Shown: positions 16,724 to 27,491, numbered from the stretch's first letter. The stretch: 64,000 bases of DNA from an uncultured Faecalibacterium sp. (GCA_934533135.1 CAKTBG010000004.1:1-64000); one strand, 5' to 3'. Translations and numbers: made by a program. Notes: generated by a model from the sequence alone, not told the origin.

Positions 16724-17707
16724 TCACTCCTTTTCAGCGGGATCCATCACCGTGGTGACCACAGCGTTGTCCAGCAGGAATTTCTGCACTTTCTGGGCGG
16801 CGAGGGCGGTGGCGAGAGCTTCCTCGGGCAGAGCCTTGCGGATCTCAGCCACCGGGGTGTCCTGCAGCTGCGACAACCGCTGGTACTCGGCGTTGACCTC
16901 TTCGGGCCGGACGGTGATCTTCTCGGCGTCGGCGATGGCACGGGCGGCCAGCATCACCCGGATCCGCTTCTCGGCCTCGGTGCGGTAGCCCTTCTCGAGG
17001 GCTTCGGGGGTGGTGTTTTGCTTCTGGCAGTGCTGCTCGAGGGTCAGATTGCTGCGGGTAAGCTTCTGGCGCAGGGCGTCCATCTCCTTGGCGGCGGCGC
17101 GGTCGAGCATGGCGGCGGGCAGATCCACCGTCAGGTTGGCACCGGCCATTTCCAGAAGCTGCATCCCGGCGGTGCGGTCGGCACCTGCTTCGTGGACTGC
17201 CTGCTTTTTGGCGCGGAGAGCCTCTTTCATCGCCGCGAGGGAGTCGTACCCCTGTGCCTTGGCAAAGGCCTCGTTCAGCTCCGGGGTGGATTTTTCCGCC
17301 ACCGTGTGGAGGTGGATCTCAAACTGCGCCGTCTTGCCGGACAGCTCTTCCAGCCGGAAATCGGCCGGATAGGTGAAATCAAACCGGAACACCTCCCCGG
17401 CCTTGTGGCCGTAGAGGGCGTTCTCAGCGTCGGGCATCAGCTTGCCGTCGCCCAGCACCACCATGACGTGCTCCATCCGGCTGTTCGGGATCTCCTTGCC
17501 GTCCATGTAACCGGCAAAGTCCAGCAGCACCCGGTCGCCCGCCTTGGCGGGAGCGTTGGTGTTGTGGTAGACCGCGTGGGTGCGGGTCTGGTGGATCAGC
17601 TCCTGCTGGAGGGTCTGCTCGGTCACCGGGCGGACGTGGCGGGTGACGGCCAGACCTTTGTACTGGCCAAGGGTTGCTTCGGGAAGGGTGTTCTTTTTGG
17701 TTTCCAT
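16724..17707 (-). CDS. Trigger-factor-like FKBP-type peptidyl-prolyl isomerase lacking the ribosome-binding domain
   Basis: A 327-residue protein matching the middle and C-terminal parts of trigger factor. The FKBP-like PPIase domain (about 50-135) has GDRVLLDFAGYMDGK, MPDAENALYGHKAGE and FDFTYP; the rest (about 140-320) is the helical 'arm' chaperone region. The N-terminal ribosome-docking domain with its GFRxGxxP loop is absent; only about 50 residues precede the PPIase domain. True trigger factors are about 430 residues. It is therefore probably a ribosome-independent chaperone, perhaps for the downstream Fe-S protein (inference from operon order). Start ATG 17707 follows GGAG. Confidence 0.8.
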   Translation of the reverse strand: METKKNTLPEATLGQYKGLAVTRHVRPVTEQTLQQELIHQTRTHAVYHNTNAPAKAGDRVLLDFAGYMDGKEIPNSRMEHVMVVLGDGKLMPDAENALYGHKAGEVFRFDFTYPADFRLEELSGKTAQFEIHLHTVAEKSTPELNEAFAKAQGYDSLAAMKEALRAKKQAVHEAGADRTAGMQLLEMAGANLTVDLPAAMLDRAAAKEMDALRQKLTRSNLTLEQHCQKQNTTPEALEKGYRTEAEKRIRVMLAARAIADAEKITVRPEEVNAEYQRLSQLQDTPVAEIRKALPEEALATALAAQKVQKFLLDNAVVTTVMDPAEKE

Positions 17708-17765
17708 AATCGTATGCTCCTTTTGTCGATCCTCTCTCTGGGGGAAAATCATCTTGAAACGGACG

Positions 17766-19685
17766 TCACAGCCCGTGTGCCGCCATCCAGCTTTCGGCGG
17801 CCTGCGAGAACAGCTCGGGGTACTGCGCATCCTGCGCGGCAAAGACGGCGAGGTAATATTCGATCTCCTCCCGGGTGGGGGCTACACTCCGCCGCCAGAT
17901 GGTAAAGGTGGTGCCGTTGCCCATATCGAACTGGGTCACCGGCTCAAAATACTGATCCCGCACGGCGAGGAACTTCTCATTGAATACATGAGACAGCTCG
18001 CCCTCAAAGACGTACGTCTGGGGGAAGGGGTCGGCGGTCAGCACAAACTTTGCCTCAAAGAACTGCATCGGGAAGGTGTGGGTGCCCGGGATGGAGAAGG
18101 GATCCGACAGCTTGCCGGTCAGCCGCAGGTCGGGCAGATCGCAGTATTTGAAGTGATCGGGGTTGTACAGCATATCGTTGGGGATCATGTACGCCGTCTC
18201 GCCGGGAGTCAACGCCTCGTCCAGCCAGTCGGTCAGAGCCTGGATCTGCCCGGCGTCCTTCCGGTCATACACCAGCTTGTCCATTTTGGTGAAGTATTCG
18301 GCGCTGGGAAGCGACAGATGATCCAGCACGAAGTCCGGCAGAGCCAGCACAGTCAGCGGCGAGCAGCGCACCGACACGGCAAAGGCGATGGTGAAGCCCC
18401 AGTACCCCAGCTTGAGGGCTTTGCGGCGTTCGATGCCTTCCGCCAGAGCCGCCGCGCCCACAAGGAAGAGCAGGATCCAGCCCGGCACAAAGAGCAGCAT
18501 CTGGTGGGAGCCGGTGTTCTGCACCCGGGTAAAAAGCACCATGCTGATCAGGATCTCGCACCCGGCCAGACAGGGCAGGGCGGGTAGCTTCTTCTTCCGG
18601 CAGAAGCCAAGCCCCAGCGCGATCAGGAGGAAGTTGAGCAGCCCCACCCGCAGCAGATGGTAGCGGATCTCCTCGGCCATGCCGCCCACATTATAATACG
18701 CGTAGCGGCCCGCATAGTCAAAGGACAAAATTTTGCTCACCATCGGCCAGAGCAGGATCACCATGGCGATCAGGCAGACTGCGCCGAACACGAGGATGTT
18801 CCGCACCCGGCGGAAGGCCGCGGCTTTCTCGCCCTGTTTCGCCAGCCGGACGCTGCTGCAAACGACCAGCAGCGCATACGCAGCGTAATATCCGACCACA
18901 AAATACAGATACCAACGCCGGGTCAGGATGATGGCGGCGGTGGAGAAAAAGATCAGCACGAACCGCGCAGGTTCCAGCCGGTCAAAGCGGTAATCCAGCG
19001 TCAGCAGCAGGATCGCAAAGGCGAACACCAGCCCCAGCCAGTCGGGTTGTGTCAGCATCGCGCTCATCCGCAGGAACGGATAGGTGAACGCCCACGACAG
19101 CCCGATCAGGAAAAAGTAGAACCGGTGCCGGACCTGCAGCATCTGGCCGACCTTGACCACGGTACCGGCCAGCACCACCAGCAGGGCGGGCACGATGCAG
19201 AACACCTGCGCAAAGGCATAGCTGTCGCCGGTGCGGGCGGTCAGGCAGAAGGGAAACTCAGTGAACAGCGCGATGAAGTTGGTATAGTCCTCCGAAAAAG
19301 AGTCGAACACCGCCGCAAAGCCCTCCTGCGGGCTGGCGGCAAACGCGGCTTCGACCTGATATTGCTTTAAAATGTAGTTGACGTAATCCCATGCGTAAAG
19401 AAAGGTGCGCCGGTTCAACGCCCAGAACGCATAGAGCACCGCGGCGGCCCAGAATGCGACCAGCACAGCGCGGTGAAAAAAGTCCAGCGTGACGCCCGCG
19501 GTGCGCAGCACCCCGCAGGCGCAGACGAACAGCGCGACGCTGCACCACAGACCCACCAACGGGAAGTAAGAGGCAAACCCAAGGTTGGCGATGCCCAGCA
19601 GCGCGAGGACAAGGCCGGAACCCAGCAAGGCGATGCCGGCCCAGCCCAGCGGCGTGAGCGGCCGTTTGGTAAGGATATTTGGCAT
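17766..19685 (-). CDS. Large integral membrane protein, GT-C/glycosyltransferase-39-like
   Basis: A 639-residue protein with about 12 membrane helices over residues 12-440 and a soluble C-terminal domain (about 455-639). The arrangement (first extracellular loop, then multi-helix core, then C-terminal globular domain) resembles lipid-linked sugar GT-C transferases, and WDYVNY in the first large loop could be the acidic catalytic motif. That assignment is inference. Start ATG 19685 follows GAGGG; promoter at 19725-19753. It heads a three-gene minus-strand unit with the trigger-factor-like and polyferredoxin genes. An alternative is an uncharacterised cell-envelope polymer protein. Confidence 0.7.
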   Translation of the reverse strand: MPNILTKRPLTPLGWAGIALLGSGLVLALLGIANLGFASYFPLVGLWCSVALFVCACGVLRTAGVTLDFFHRAVLVAFWAAAVLYAFWALNRRTFLYAWDYVNYILKQYQVEAAFAASPQEGFAAVFDSFSEDYTNFIALFTEFPFCLTARTGDSYAFAQVFCIVPALLVVLAGTVVKVGQMLQVRHRFYFFLIGLSWAFTYPFLRMSAMLTQPDWLGLVFAFAILLLTLDYRFDRLEPARFVLIFFSTAAIILTRRWYLYFVVGYYAAYALLVVCSSVRLAKQGEKAAAFRRVRNILVFGAVCLIAMVILLWPMVSKILSFDYAGRYAYYNVGGMAEEIRYHLLRVGLLNFLLIALGLGFCRKKKLPALPCLAGCEILISMVLFTRVQNTGSHQMLLFVPGWILLFLVGAAALAEGIERRKALKLGYWGFTIAFAVSVRCSPLTVLALPDFVLDHLSLPSAEYFTKMDKLVYDRKDAGQIQALTDWLDEALTPGETAYMIPNDMLYNPDHFKYCDLPDLRLTGKLSDPFSIPGTHTFPMQFFEAKFVLTADPFPQTYVFEGELSHVFNEKFLAVRDQYFEPVTQFDMGNGTTFTIWRRSVAPTREEIEYYLAVFAAQDAQYPELFSQAAESWMAAHGL

Positions 19686-19724
19686 AGCAGAACCCTCTCC
19701 CACATACAGAATCATTCACGATAC

Positions 19725-19753
19725 AGTATACCAAGCCGAATCCCGGCTGGCAA
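19725..19753 (-). promoter_or_regulatory. Promoter of the membrane protein / trigger-factor-like / polyferredoxin unit
   Basis: TTGCCA (19748-19753) - 17 bp - TATACT (19725-19730) on the minus strand. Confidence 0.72.
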
Positions 19754-19773
19754 CCCTGCGGCGGCGCAGAAAT

Positions 19774-19815
19774 GCAAAATATCCCGCTGCATTTTCTGCA
19801 TACGGGATATTTTGC
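19774..19815. terminator. Terminator downstream of glgB
   Basis: Perfect 13-nt arms GCAAAATATCCCG (19774-19786) and CGGGATATTTTGC (19803-19815). The T-tract is inside the stem on both strands, so it is weaker than others here; it begins 9 nt after the glgB stop. Confidence 0.7.
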
Positions 19816-19823
19816 TGGAAATA

Positions 19824-21767
<1,944 letters not shown>

Positions 21768-22003
21768 CCGAAAAACTCCTTTTTATCTCTATCTTTTGGG
21801 AATCCTTGTGGGTTTGGCGGTGTGTGCCTTGGCACATCCACCAAGAAAAGCTGAGAAATATAGGCAAACCTGCTGATTTTGCTGGAAACTATGAAATATA
21901 ATTGGCATAAATTCACACTTCTGCCGGATTTTGTGTTATACTAAACCTGCCGCGGTCGAACCCGGCGGCAGATTTTGGAAAGAATACAGGAGCGGATCAG
22001 ACA

Positions 22004-23362
22004 ATGGCTTGGTATGACAATGCAGTTTTTTATCACATTTATCCTTTGGGGCTCTGCGGCTGTGCGCACGAAAACGACGGCCAGCCGGTGCCCGGCGCGT
22101 TCCGGAAATTAAACGACTGGGCAGCCCACGCCGCGCAGCTGGGGTGCAGTGCCATCTATATCGGCCCGCTGTTTGAGAGCGGTTCCCACGGATACGACAC
22201 CATCGACTACCGTCTTGTGGATCGACGCCTTGGCACCAATGCCGAGTTCAAGCAGTTTGTGGCTGACTGCCACGCCCGGGGGCAGCACGTCATCGTGGAC
22301 GGTGTGTTCAACCATGTGGGGCGGGATTTCTTCGCCTTCCGGGAGCTGCAGGAGCACCGGGAGAATGCCCGCTATAAGGACTGGTTCTGCGACGTCAACT
22401 TCTGGGGCAACAACGAGTACAACGACGGCTTCTCCTACGGCAACTGGGGCGGCTTCAACCTGCTGGTCAAGCTGAACCAGCGCAACCCGGAGGTGCAGCA
22501 GTATCACTTTGATACCATCCGCTTCTGGGTGGACGAGTTTGACATCGACGGCATCCGGCTGGACGCAGCCGATGTGCTGGATTTCGATTTCATGAAGGGG
22601 CTGCGCCGCCTTGCCAACGAGATCAAACCCGAATTCTGGCTGATGGGCGAGGTCATCCACGGCGATTACAGCCGCTGGGCCAACCCCGAAATGCTCCACT
22701 CGGTGACCAACTATGAGCTGCACAAGGGGCTGTGGAGCGGCCACAACGACCACAACTATTTCGAGATCGCCCACACCATGCGCCGCCTGCAGGGGCTGTG
22801 CCATGAGACGCGGCTCTACAACTTCTCGGACAACCACGATGTGGAGCGTCTGCCCAACAAATTGCGGAACCGGGAGCACATCCGGCACATTGCTCTTCTA
22901 GTATATACGCTTTGGGGCATTCCGTCCATCTATTATGGCTCAGAATTTGGGATCGAGGGCAAAAAAGAATGGGGAAGCGACTGGCCGCTCCGCCCCTGCC
23001 TTGATTTGGCGGAGTACAAGGATGCGGCAGACACCAACCCCGTCACCAGCGTGTATGCCGCCCTCGGCAGGCTCAAGGCCGAATGCCCGGAGCTGACGTG
23101 GGGTGAGGTGAAGGAGCTCCACCTGACCACCCAGTGCTACGCGTACGCCCGGGTGCTGGACGGTGAAGCCATCGTCGCCGTGCTGAACAACGGCGATTCG
23201 CCCGCGCAGCTGGAGTTCCAGCTGCCGGTGGAGGCCTCGGCTGCCGAAGATCTGCTGGCCGACTGCGTGGGCAGCCAGCCCATCCTGACCAGCATCGAGT
23301 GGAACCGGATGAAGGTGCAGCTGCCCTCCAACTACGCGACCCTGCTGCGGCTGAAAAAGTAA
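22004..23362 (+). CDS. GH13 alpha-amylase/neopullulanase-like glycosidase (intracellular)
   Basis: A 452-residue alpha-amylase-family hydrolase without a signal peptide, so probably acting on imported maltooligosaccharides, cyclodextrins or glycogen. Visible conserved regions: VIVDGVFNHVGRDF (region I, about 95-108), DGIRLDAADVLD (region II nucleophile, about 184-195), LMGEVIHGDY (region III acid/base Glu, about 213-222), NFSDNHDVERL (region IV, about 275-285). A beta-sandwich follows (about 370-452). It lacks the extra N-terminal domain of classic neopullulanases. Start ATG 22004 follows AGGAG. A -10-like TATACT lies at 21937-21942. Exact linkage specificity is open. Confidence 0.92.
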   Translation: MAWYDNAVFYHIYPLGLCGCAHENDGQPVPGAFRKLNDWAAHAAQLGCSAIYIGPLFESGSHGYDTIDYRLVDRRLGTNAEFKQFVADCHARGQHVIVDGVFNHVGRDFFAFRELQEHRENARYKDWFCDVNFWGNNEYNDGFSYGNWGGFNLLVKLNQRNPEVQQYHFDTIRFWVDEFDIDGIRLDAADVLDFDFMKGLRRLANEIKPEFWLMGEVIHGDYSRWANPEMLHSVTNYELHKGLWSGHNDHNYFEIAHTMRRLQGLCHETRLYNFSDNHDVERLPNKLRNREHIRHIALLVYTLWGIPSIYYGSEFGIEGKKEWGSDWPLRPCLDLAEYKDAADTNPVTSVYAALGRLKAECPELTWGEVKELHLTTQCYAYARVLDGEAIVAVLNNGDSPAQLEFQLPVEASAAEDLLADCVGSQPILTSIEWNRMKVQLPSNYATLLRLKK

Positions 23363-23366
23363 CGCC

Positions 23367-23395
23367 TTGCACAAGAGCCGGGAGTCTGCTATTAT
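23367..23395 (+). promoter_or_regulatory. Promoter upstream of the NiaR-like regulator gene
   Basis: TTGCAC (23367-23372) - 17 bp - TATTAT (23390-23395). It starts 4 nt after the amylase stop codon, so repeat copy c would lie in the 5' leader of the regulator mRNA. Confidence 0.7.
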
Positions 23396-23425
23396 TAGAA
23401 GAAGGTTAGCGGCTGCTTTGTCCAA

Positions 23426-23558
23426 CCTCTCAGTCTCGCTGCCGCTCGACAGCTCCCCTAGTAGGGGAGCCTTTGGCAAAGAGATTTTGGTTTTCGTGGA
23501 CTGCCAAGGCCTCTCCTACAAGGAGAGGTGGCATTGCGCAAGCAATGACGGAGAGGTT
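23426..23558. repeat. Palindromic intergenic repeat, copy c (two ends)
   Basis: Left end ACCTCTCAGTC with a GCTCCCCTAGTAGGGGAGC palindrome; right end, minus strand, ACCTCTCCGTCATTGC-TTGC-GCAATG then CCTCTCC-TTGTA-GGAGAGG. Its right half is nearly identical to that of copy j, including the linker TTTTCGTGGA and GCCAAGGCCTCTCC. Confidence 0.85.
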
Positions 23559-23596
23559 GTATAAGAGCAAGGCCGGAATGGAGGCTTTTTCTGAAT

Positions 23597-24115
23597 ATGA
23601 ATGCAGCGCAGCGCAGAGAAAAAATTTTATCACGGCTGACCGGGGCCGCCGAGCCGGTCAGTGCCAGTGCCTTGGCCGGAGAGCTGGGCGTATCCCGCCA
23701 GATCGTGGTGGGCGACGTGGCTCTTCTGCGGGCAGGGGGCACTCAGATCGACGCAACGCCCCGCGGGTATCAGCTCCATCCGGAAGCAAAGGGCTGCACC
23801 GGCATTCTGGCCTGTGTCCACAGCACCGCCGAGGAAATGCGCACCGAGTTGTACACCGTGGTGGATCAGGGCGGCGTGGTCGTGGATGTGGCGGTCGAAA
23901 ACCCGCTCTACGGCGAGCTGCGCGGCAACCTGAACCTCGCCAGCCGGTACGATGTGGACAACTTCATCCGGCAGGCGGCGCAGACGCCCGAGTGCCTGTT
24001 GAGCCGGATGACCGGCGGAGTCCATCTGCACACCCTGCGCTGCCCGGACGAGGCGACCTTTGCGCGGGTGAAGGCTGCGCTGGAAGCCCACGGCCTGCTG
24101 TATCAAAAAGAGTAA
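23597..24115 (+). CDS. niaR: NiaR-type (HTH-3H) nicotinate-responsive transcription repressor
   Basis: A 172-residue regulator. The N-terminal winged helix (about 1-60) has AGELGVSRQIVVGDVALLRA as its recognition helix region (written here in part). The C-terminal 3H domain (about 70-170) carries the three conserved His: one in ACVHST and two in GVHLHTL. In characterised NiaR/YrxA proteins these bind metal and nicotinic acid and the protein represses NAD synthesis or niacin transport genes. No nad or niaP gene is in the window, so targets lie elsewhere or in itself. Length matches the family. Confidence 0.88.
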   Translation: MNAAQRREKILSRLTGAAEPVSASALAGELGVSRQIVVGDVALLRAGGTQIDATPRGYQLHPEAKGCTGILACVHSTAEEMRTELYTVVDQGGVVVDVAVENPLYGELRGNLNLASRYDVDNFIRQAAQTPECLLSRMTGGVHLHTLRCPDEATFARVKAALEAHGLLYQKE

Positions 24116-24214
24116 GCTTCCGATCCTATTGTAAGAAAAGCGTCGGTTCTTGTCCATCGACGAAACCGGAAAACCGTTGGATAATCAACGAAAAGACAAA
24201 AGAGGTGGTTTTTC

Positions 24215-24760
24215 TTGGACATCCGGATCGAAAAGACCGAGCGGGCGATCAAACAGGCGTTCCTCACGCTGCGGGCACAGAAACCGCTGGAAAAGATCAA
24301 GATCAAAGAGCTGTGTGAATCTGCCTGCATCAACAAATCGACTTTTTACGCCCACTATCAGGATATCTACGCGCTGGCCACCGCCATGGAGGAAGAGCTG
24401 ATCGCGGCCATCCTCGAGAGCCTGCCGACCATCCAGATGACCGACCTGCGGGAGCGGACTGCGTGGCTGACCCGGACGCTTTTTGAGGCGTTTGCAGCGA
24501 ACCAGCAGGAGGTAAACATCCTCTTTTCGGATTCGCGGCAGGGGAGGTTCATCAACCGGATCGAGCAGGAACTGCGCCGTCGGCTGGAGGCATCGGATCC
24601 CTCCTTTTCGGATGACCCGGTGCGCGGCGTGATCCTCTCCTTCTGCGTGCAGGGGTGCTATTACACCTTCTCGAACAACGCTGGAAAAATGGACGAAAGA
24701 AAGCTGGTCCGCCTTCTGGCTGCCATTGCGCGTGCCGCACAGAACATCGAGCTGAAATAA
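24215..24760 (+). CDS. TetR family transcriptional regulator
   Basis: A 181-residue regulator with an N-terminal TetR helix-turn-helix (about 8-52): IKIKELCESACINKSTFYAHYQD is the recognition region (first and last parts ELCESA, STFYAHY). The C-terminal helical ligand domain resembles the TetR_C_7-like group. The start is TTG at 24215 with AGAGGTGG 8 nt upstream; no ATG is available. It is followed by a strong terminator. No adjacent transporter suggests its ligand. Confidence 0.87.
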   Translation: MDIRIEKTERAIKQAFLTLRAQKPLEKIKIKELCESACINKSTFYAHYQDIYALATAMEEELIAAILESLPTIQMTDLRERTAWLTRTLFEAFAANQQEVNILFSDSRQGRFINRIEQELRRRLEASDPSFSDDPVRGVILSFCVQGCYYTFSNNAGKMDERKLVRLLAAIARAAQNIELK

Positions 24761-24762
24761 AC

Positions 24763-24800
24763 AAAAATGACCGTCTGCTTTTGCGCAGACGGTCATTTTT
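24763..24800. terminator. Bidirectional terminator downstream of the tetR gene
   Basis: Perfect 16-nt arms AAAAATGACCGTCTGC (24763-24778) and its complement (24785-24800) around a 6-nt loop. It can also stop asnB transcripts coming from the right. Confidence 0.93.
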
Positions 24801-24811
24801 TAGCGGGCTTG

Positions 24812-24911
24812 CCCTCTCAGTCACCTTGCGGTGACAGCTCTCCCGGAGGGAGAGCCAAGTCTTGCCTCTCCCTCCGGGAGAGGTGGCTTTGCGAAGCAAA
24901 GACGGAGAGGG
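24812..24911. repeat. Palindromic intergenic repeat, copy d (two ends)
   Basis: Left end CCCTCTCAGTCACC-TTGC-GGTGAC, then GCTCTCCC-GGA-GGGAGAGC; right end, minus strand, CCCTCTCCGTCTTTGC-TTC-GCAAAG then CCTCTCCC-GGA-GGGAGAGG. On the minus strand it begins directly after the asnB TGA stop. This is the cleanest complete copy. Confidence 0.9.
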
Positions 24912-26498
24912 TCACACACCCGATGCGCCGTAGTTGGCAAGGACACGCGCCGAAGGATCGTTGACGTTGCAGTTGGGCCATGCCTTGTTGGGCATCCAGA
25001 AGCCCACGATGGTACGGCTCTGGTCGTAATAATATTTCTCGAAGATCTCGCGGTAAAGCAGGCTCTCCTTGGTGAAGGGCATACAGTGTGCCGAGTAGTT
25101 GGCCCGGCGGAGCTGGAACTCTTCGTCGGTGTACAGGCTCTCCGCATACTCCTTGATGTCGTCCACCATGCTGTGGCCGACGGCGTCGGAGAAGGCGGCC
25201 TTCTCGCGCCAGAGGATCTCCGGCGGCAGCCAGTCGCCCTCGAACGCCTTGCGCAGCAGATACTTGCCCTTGCCATAGCTGTTCAGCTTCTTTTCGGGAT
25301 CAATGGCCATGACGTAGCGGACGAAGTCCAGATCGCCGAAGGGCACGCGCGCCTCGATGCTGTTGGCAGAGATGCAGCGGTCGGCACGGAGAACGTCGTA
25401 CATATACAGTTCCCGGATCCGCTTCTGGGATTCCTGCTGGAAGGCGTCGGCGGTGGGGGCGTAGTCGGTGTATTTGTAGCCGAACAGCTCGTCGGAGATC
25501 TCGCCGGTCAGCAGCACACGCACATCGGTCTGCTCGTGGATGGCCTTGCACAGCAGGTACATTCCTATGCTGGCGCGGATGGTGGTGATATCCCAAGTGC
25601 CCAGCAGACGGATGACCTCTTCGAGGCTGTTGAGAACCATATCCCGGTTGATGATGATCTCATGGTGCTCGCTGCCGAGGTATTCGGCGGTCTGGCGGGC
25701 GTATTTCAGGTCGATGGCGTCGGTGTCCATGCCGATGGCAAAGGTGCGGATGGGCTTGCCCAGCTTCTTGGCGGCAATGGAGCAGACCAGCGAGGAATCC
25801 AAGCCGCCCGACAGCAGGAAACCGACCGGAGCATCGGCGTCCAGACGCTTTTCGACACCGGCGATCAGCTTTTCCCGGATGTTCTTGAGGACGTCGTCCA
25901 TGCTGTCCTCCATGGGGGCGGGCACATCGGCGATGTCCTCATACCGGACAAAGCGGCCGTCGCAGTAGTAGCTGCCGATGGGGAAGGGGCGGATCTCGTC
26001 GCACCAGCCGATCAGGTTCTGCATCTCCGAGGCAAATGCGATCTGGTGGCTGGATTTGGAATAGCCGTAGAAGAGCGGCCGGATGCCGATGGGATCCCGG
26101 GCAGCGATCAGACGATCCTTGCGGGAATCGTACAGGATCAGCGCGAACTCAGAATCCATGTGGCGGAACATATCCAGCCCGTACTCATAGTAGAGCGGCA
26201 GCAGGATCTCGCAGTCGCAGTCGGACTGGAACTTGTAGCCGGCACGCTTCAGGATCTCTTTCTCAAAGCGGAAGCCATACAGCTCGCCGTTGCAGACCAC
26301 GCAGTCGGCACCGCGGTAGAAGGGCTGCATTCCTTCGGGGGTCAGCCCCATGATGGCCAGACGGCCGAATCCCATCAGGCCAAACGGCCCTTCCACCACA
26401 CGCTGGTCGTCCGGCCCGCGCGCCACGGTGCGCATCAGATACTCCTTGAACTTGTCGGCACGCAGATCGTGCCCGGTATAACCCATAACACAACACAT
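24912..26498 (-). CDS. asnB: Asparagine synthase (glutamine-hydrolysing)
   Basis: A 528-residue enzyme making asparagine from aspartate, glutamine and ATP. Start ATG 26498 is fixed by the N-terminal nucleophile: the protein begins MCCVMGYTG and Cys2 is the glutaminase nucleophile after Met removal. The Ntn domain (about 1-190) has NGELYG; the synthetase domain has the PP-loop LSGGLDSSLVCSIA (about 220-233) and TGEISDELFGYKYTDY (about 325-340). The leader is an Asn-type T-box with a perfect promoter, so expression should rise when tRNA-Asn is uncharged. The TGA stop abuts repeat copy d. Confidence 0.96.
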   Translation of the reverse strand: MCCVMGYTGHDLRADKFKEYLMRTVARGPDDQRVVEGPFGLMGFGRLAIMGLTPEGMQPFYRGADCVVCNGELYGFRFEKEILKRAGYKFQSDCDCEILLPLYYEYGLDMFRHMDSEFALILYDSRKDRLIAARDPIGIRPLFYGYSKSSHQIAFASEMQNLIGWCDEIRPFPIGSYYCDGRFVRYEDIADVPAPMEDSMDDVLKNIREKLIAGVEKRLDADAPVGFLLSGGLDSSLVCSIAAKKLGKPIRTFAIGMDTDAIDLKYARQTAEYLGSEHHEIIINRDMVLNSLEEVIRLLGTWDITTIRASIGMYLLCKAIHEQTDVRVLLTGEISDELFGYKYTDYAPTADAFQQESQKRIRELYMYDVLRADRCISANSIEARVPFGDLDFVRYVMAIDPEKKLNSYGKGKYLLRKAFEGDWLPPEILWREKAAFSDAVGHSMVDDIKEYAESLYTDEEFQLRRANYSAHCMPFTKESLLYREIFEKYYYDQSRTIVGFWMPNKAWPNCNVNDPSARVLANYGASGV

Positions 26499-26534
26499 AC
26501 TTCTTACCCCTCTCGATCTCTCACGGAGATCCTC

Positions 26535-26829
26535 AAAAAAATACGGCAGCGTTCCTCCTATTTCTAGGACGAATGCTGCCGTATCCGTGGTGCCACCTAA
26601 ATTACCGGCACAGGATCCGCCGGTCACTTTTGTGTACTCTCCCCGTTGAAAGCACTGCCGCGATAACGAGCGGCTGCCGTCTGCCCCTACTGCCAAAGCG
26701 GACTACTTCGGGTTCAGGGAGAAACTCGCGGGTGTTCGTTCAGGCTCGGCTCTCTGCGCGGCTTTCACCTGCCCGCGCTCTCTGCTAGGGAACGATTGAA
26801 CCTTACTTTTCCCGGTCAATGTTTTTCTT
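26535..26829 (-). ncRNA. T-box riboswitch (Asn) upstream of asnB
   Basis: The minus-strand leader ends with the T-box sequence AGGTGGCACCACGG (26585-26598), which pairs with uncharged tRNA ends in the UGG bulge, and a terminator formed by arms ATACGGCAGC...GCTGCCGTAT (26541-26584) with a T6-7 run (26535-26541). Stem I carries AGGTGAAAG in its distal part and GAACACC on the 3' strand, so the specifier is read as AAC (26734-26736), asparagine, which agrees with the gene controlled. It fills the whole 343-nt gap between fur and asnB. Confidence 0.95.
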
Positions 26830-26835
26830 GTCCGA

Positions 26836-26864
26836 ATTGTATCACGGCTTTTTCTCCGTGTCAA
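26836..26864 (-). promoter_or_regulatory. Promoter of the asnB T-box transcript
   Basis: Perfect TTGACA (26859-26864) - 17 bp - TACAAT (26836-26841) on the minus strand. The -35 and spacer lie inside the last codons of the upstream fur-family gene, whose stop ends at 26842. Confidence 0.88.
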
Positions 26865-27327
26865 CCGTCAGAGCCGAATTTTCATCACTTTGTGCAGGCT
26901 GTCTGTTTTGGGCGTTTTTTGCGGCGCAGGCACGGCACAAACCGTACAAAACGCTGCCCTCGCATTGAAGCGTAAACCCGTGGTCGGCCATCAGGTGGCC
27001 GCGCACCTCGTCCATGAAATGGCAGTCGAGGTGGTAGATGCAGCCGCACTGGACGCACTTGAGATGCAGATGCTCCCGGCAGTGGCTGCTCTCGTCCACA
27101 TACTGGAACACCGCCCGCTCGCCCTTGTCGGCGACGTATTTCATGATCCGCTTCTCACCGGCCAGCTTGTCCAGATACCGGTAGACGGTGGTGGGGTTGG
27201 GGCTTGCACCCTCGGCCTCCAGATGCTGCAGGATGTTGGATGCGCTGACCGCGTGCTGGCGGTTGTTGATGAGATAATCGAGGATCAACTGCCGGGTCTT
27301 GGTGTTGTAGCCGTCGCTTCGTGCCAT
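26842..27327 (-). CDS. Fur family transcriptional regulator
   Basis: A 161-residue metalloregulator of the Fur/Zur/PerR family. N-terminal winged helix (about 1-85) with ASPNPTTVYRYLDKLAG; dimerisation domain with HLHLKCVQCGCIYHLDCH (His/Cys ligands; CVQC at about 103-106) and a second pair CRAC (about 138-141) completing the structural zinc site. The His-rich HCREHLHLKC run fits a Zur- or Fur-like regulatory site; the metal sensed cannot be decided. Start ATG 27327 follows AAGGAAGG. It is divergent from gntR, with shared CTTGGATACAAG-like sites between them. Confidence 0.88.
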   Translation of the reverse strand: MARSDGYNTKTRQLILDYLINNRQHAVSASNILQHLEAEGASPNPTTVYRYLDKLAGEKRIMKYVADKGERAVFQYVDESSHCREHLHLKCVQCGCIYHLDCHFMDEVRGHLMADHGFTLQCEGSVLYGLCRACAAKNAQNRQPAQSDENSALTVDTEKKP

Positions 27328-27352
27328 GAAGTCATCCTTCCTTTCTGCAGCT

Positions 27353-27381
27353 AGTGTACCACAATTTGCACTTGGATGCAA
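27353..27381 (-). promoter_or_regulatory. Promoter of the fur-family gene
   Basis: TTGCAT (27376-27381) - 17 bp - TACACT (27353-27358) on the minus strand. The sequence CTTGGATGCAA (27371-27381) overlaps the -35, and the palindrome CTTGGATACAAG lies just upstream at 27396-27407; both are candidate operator sites. Confidence 0.7.
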
Positions 27382-27491
27382 AATGAAAGGAATGACTTGG
27401 ATACAAGCACAAAAATCATTGTCAAAATGTGCAAAAACAGGGCGGGATATCTGGTTAAAACAGAGATGCTTCCAAAGTTTCTGAAAAACTC

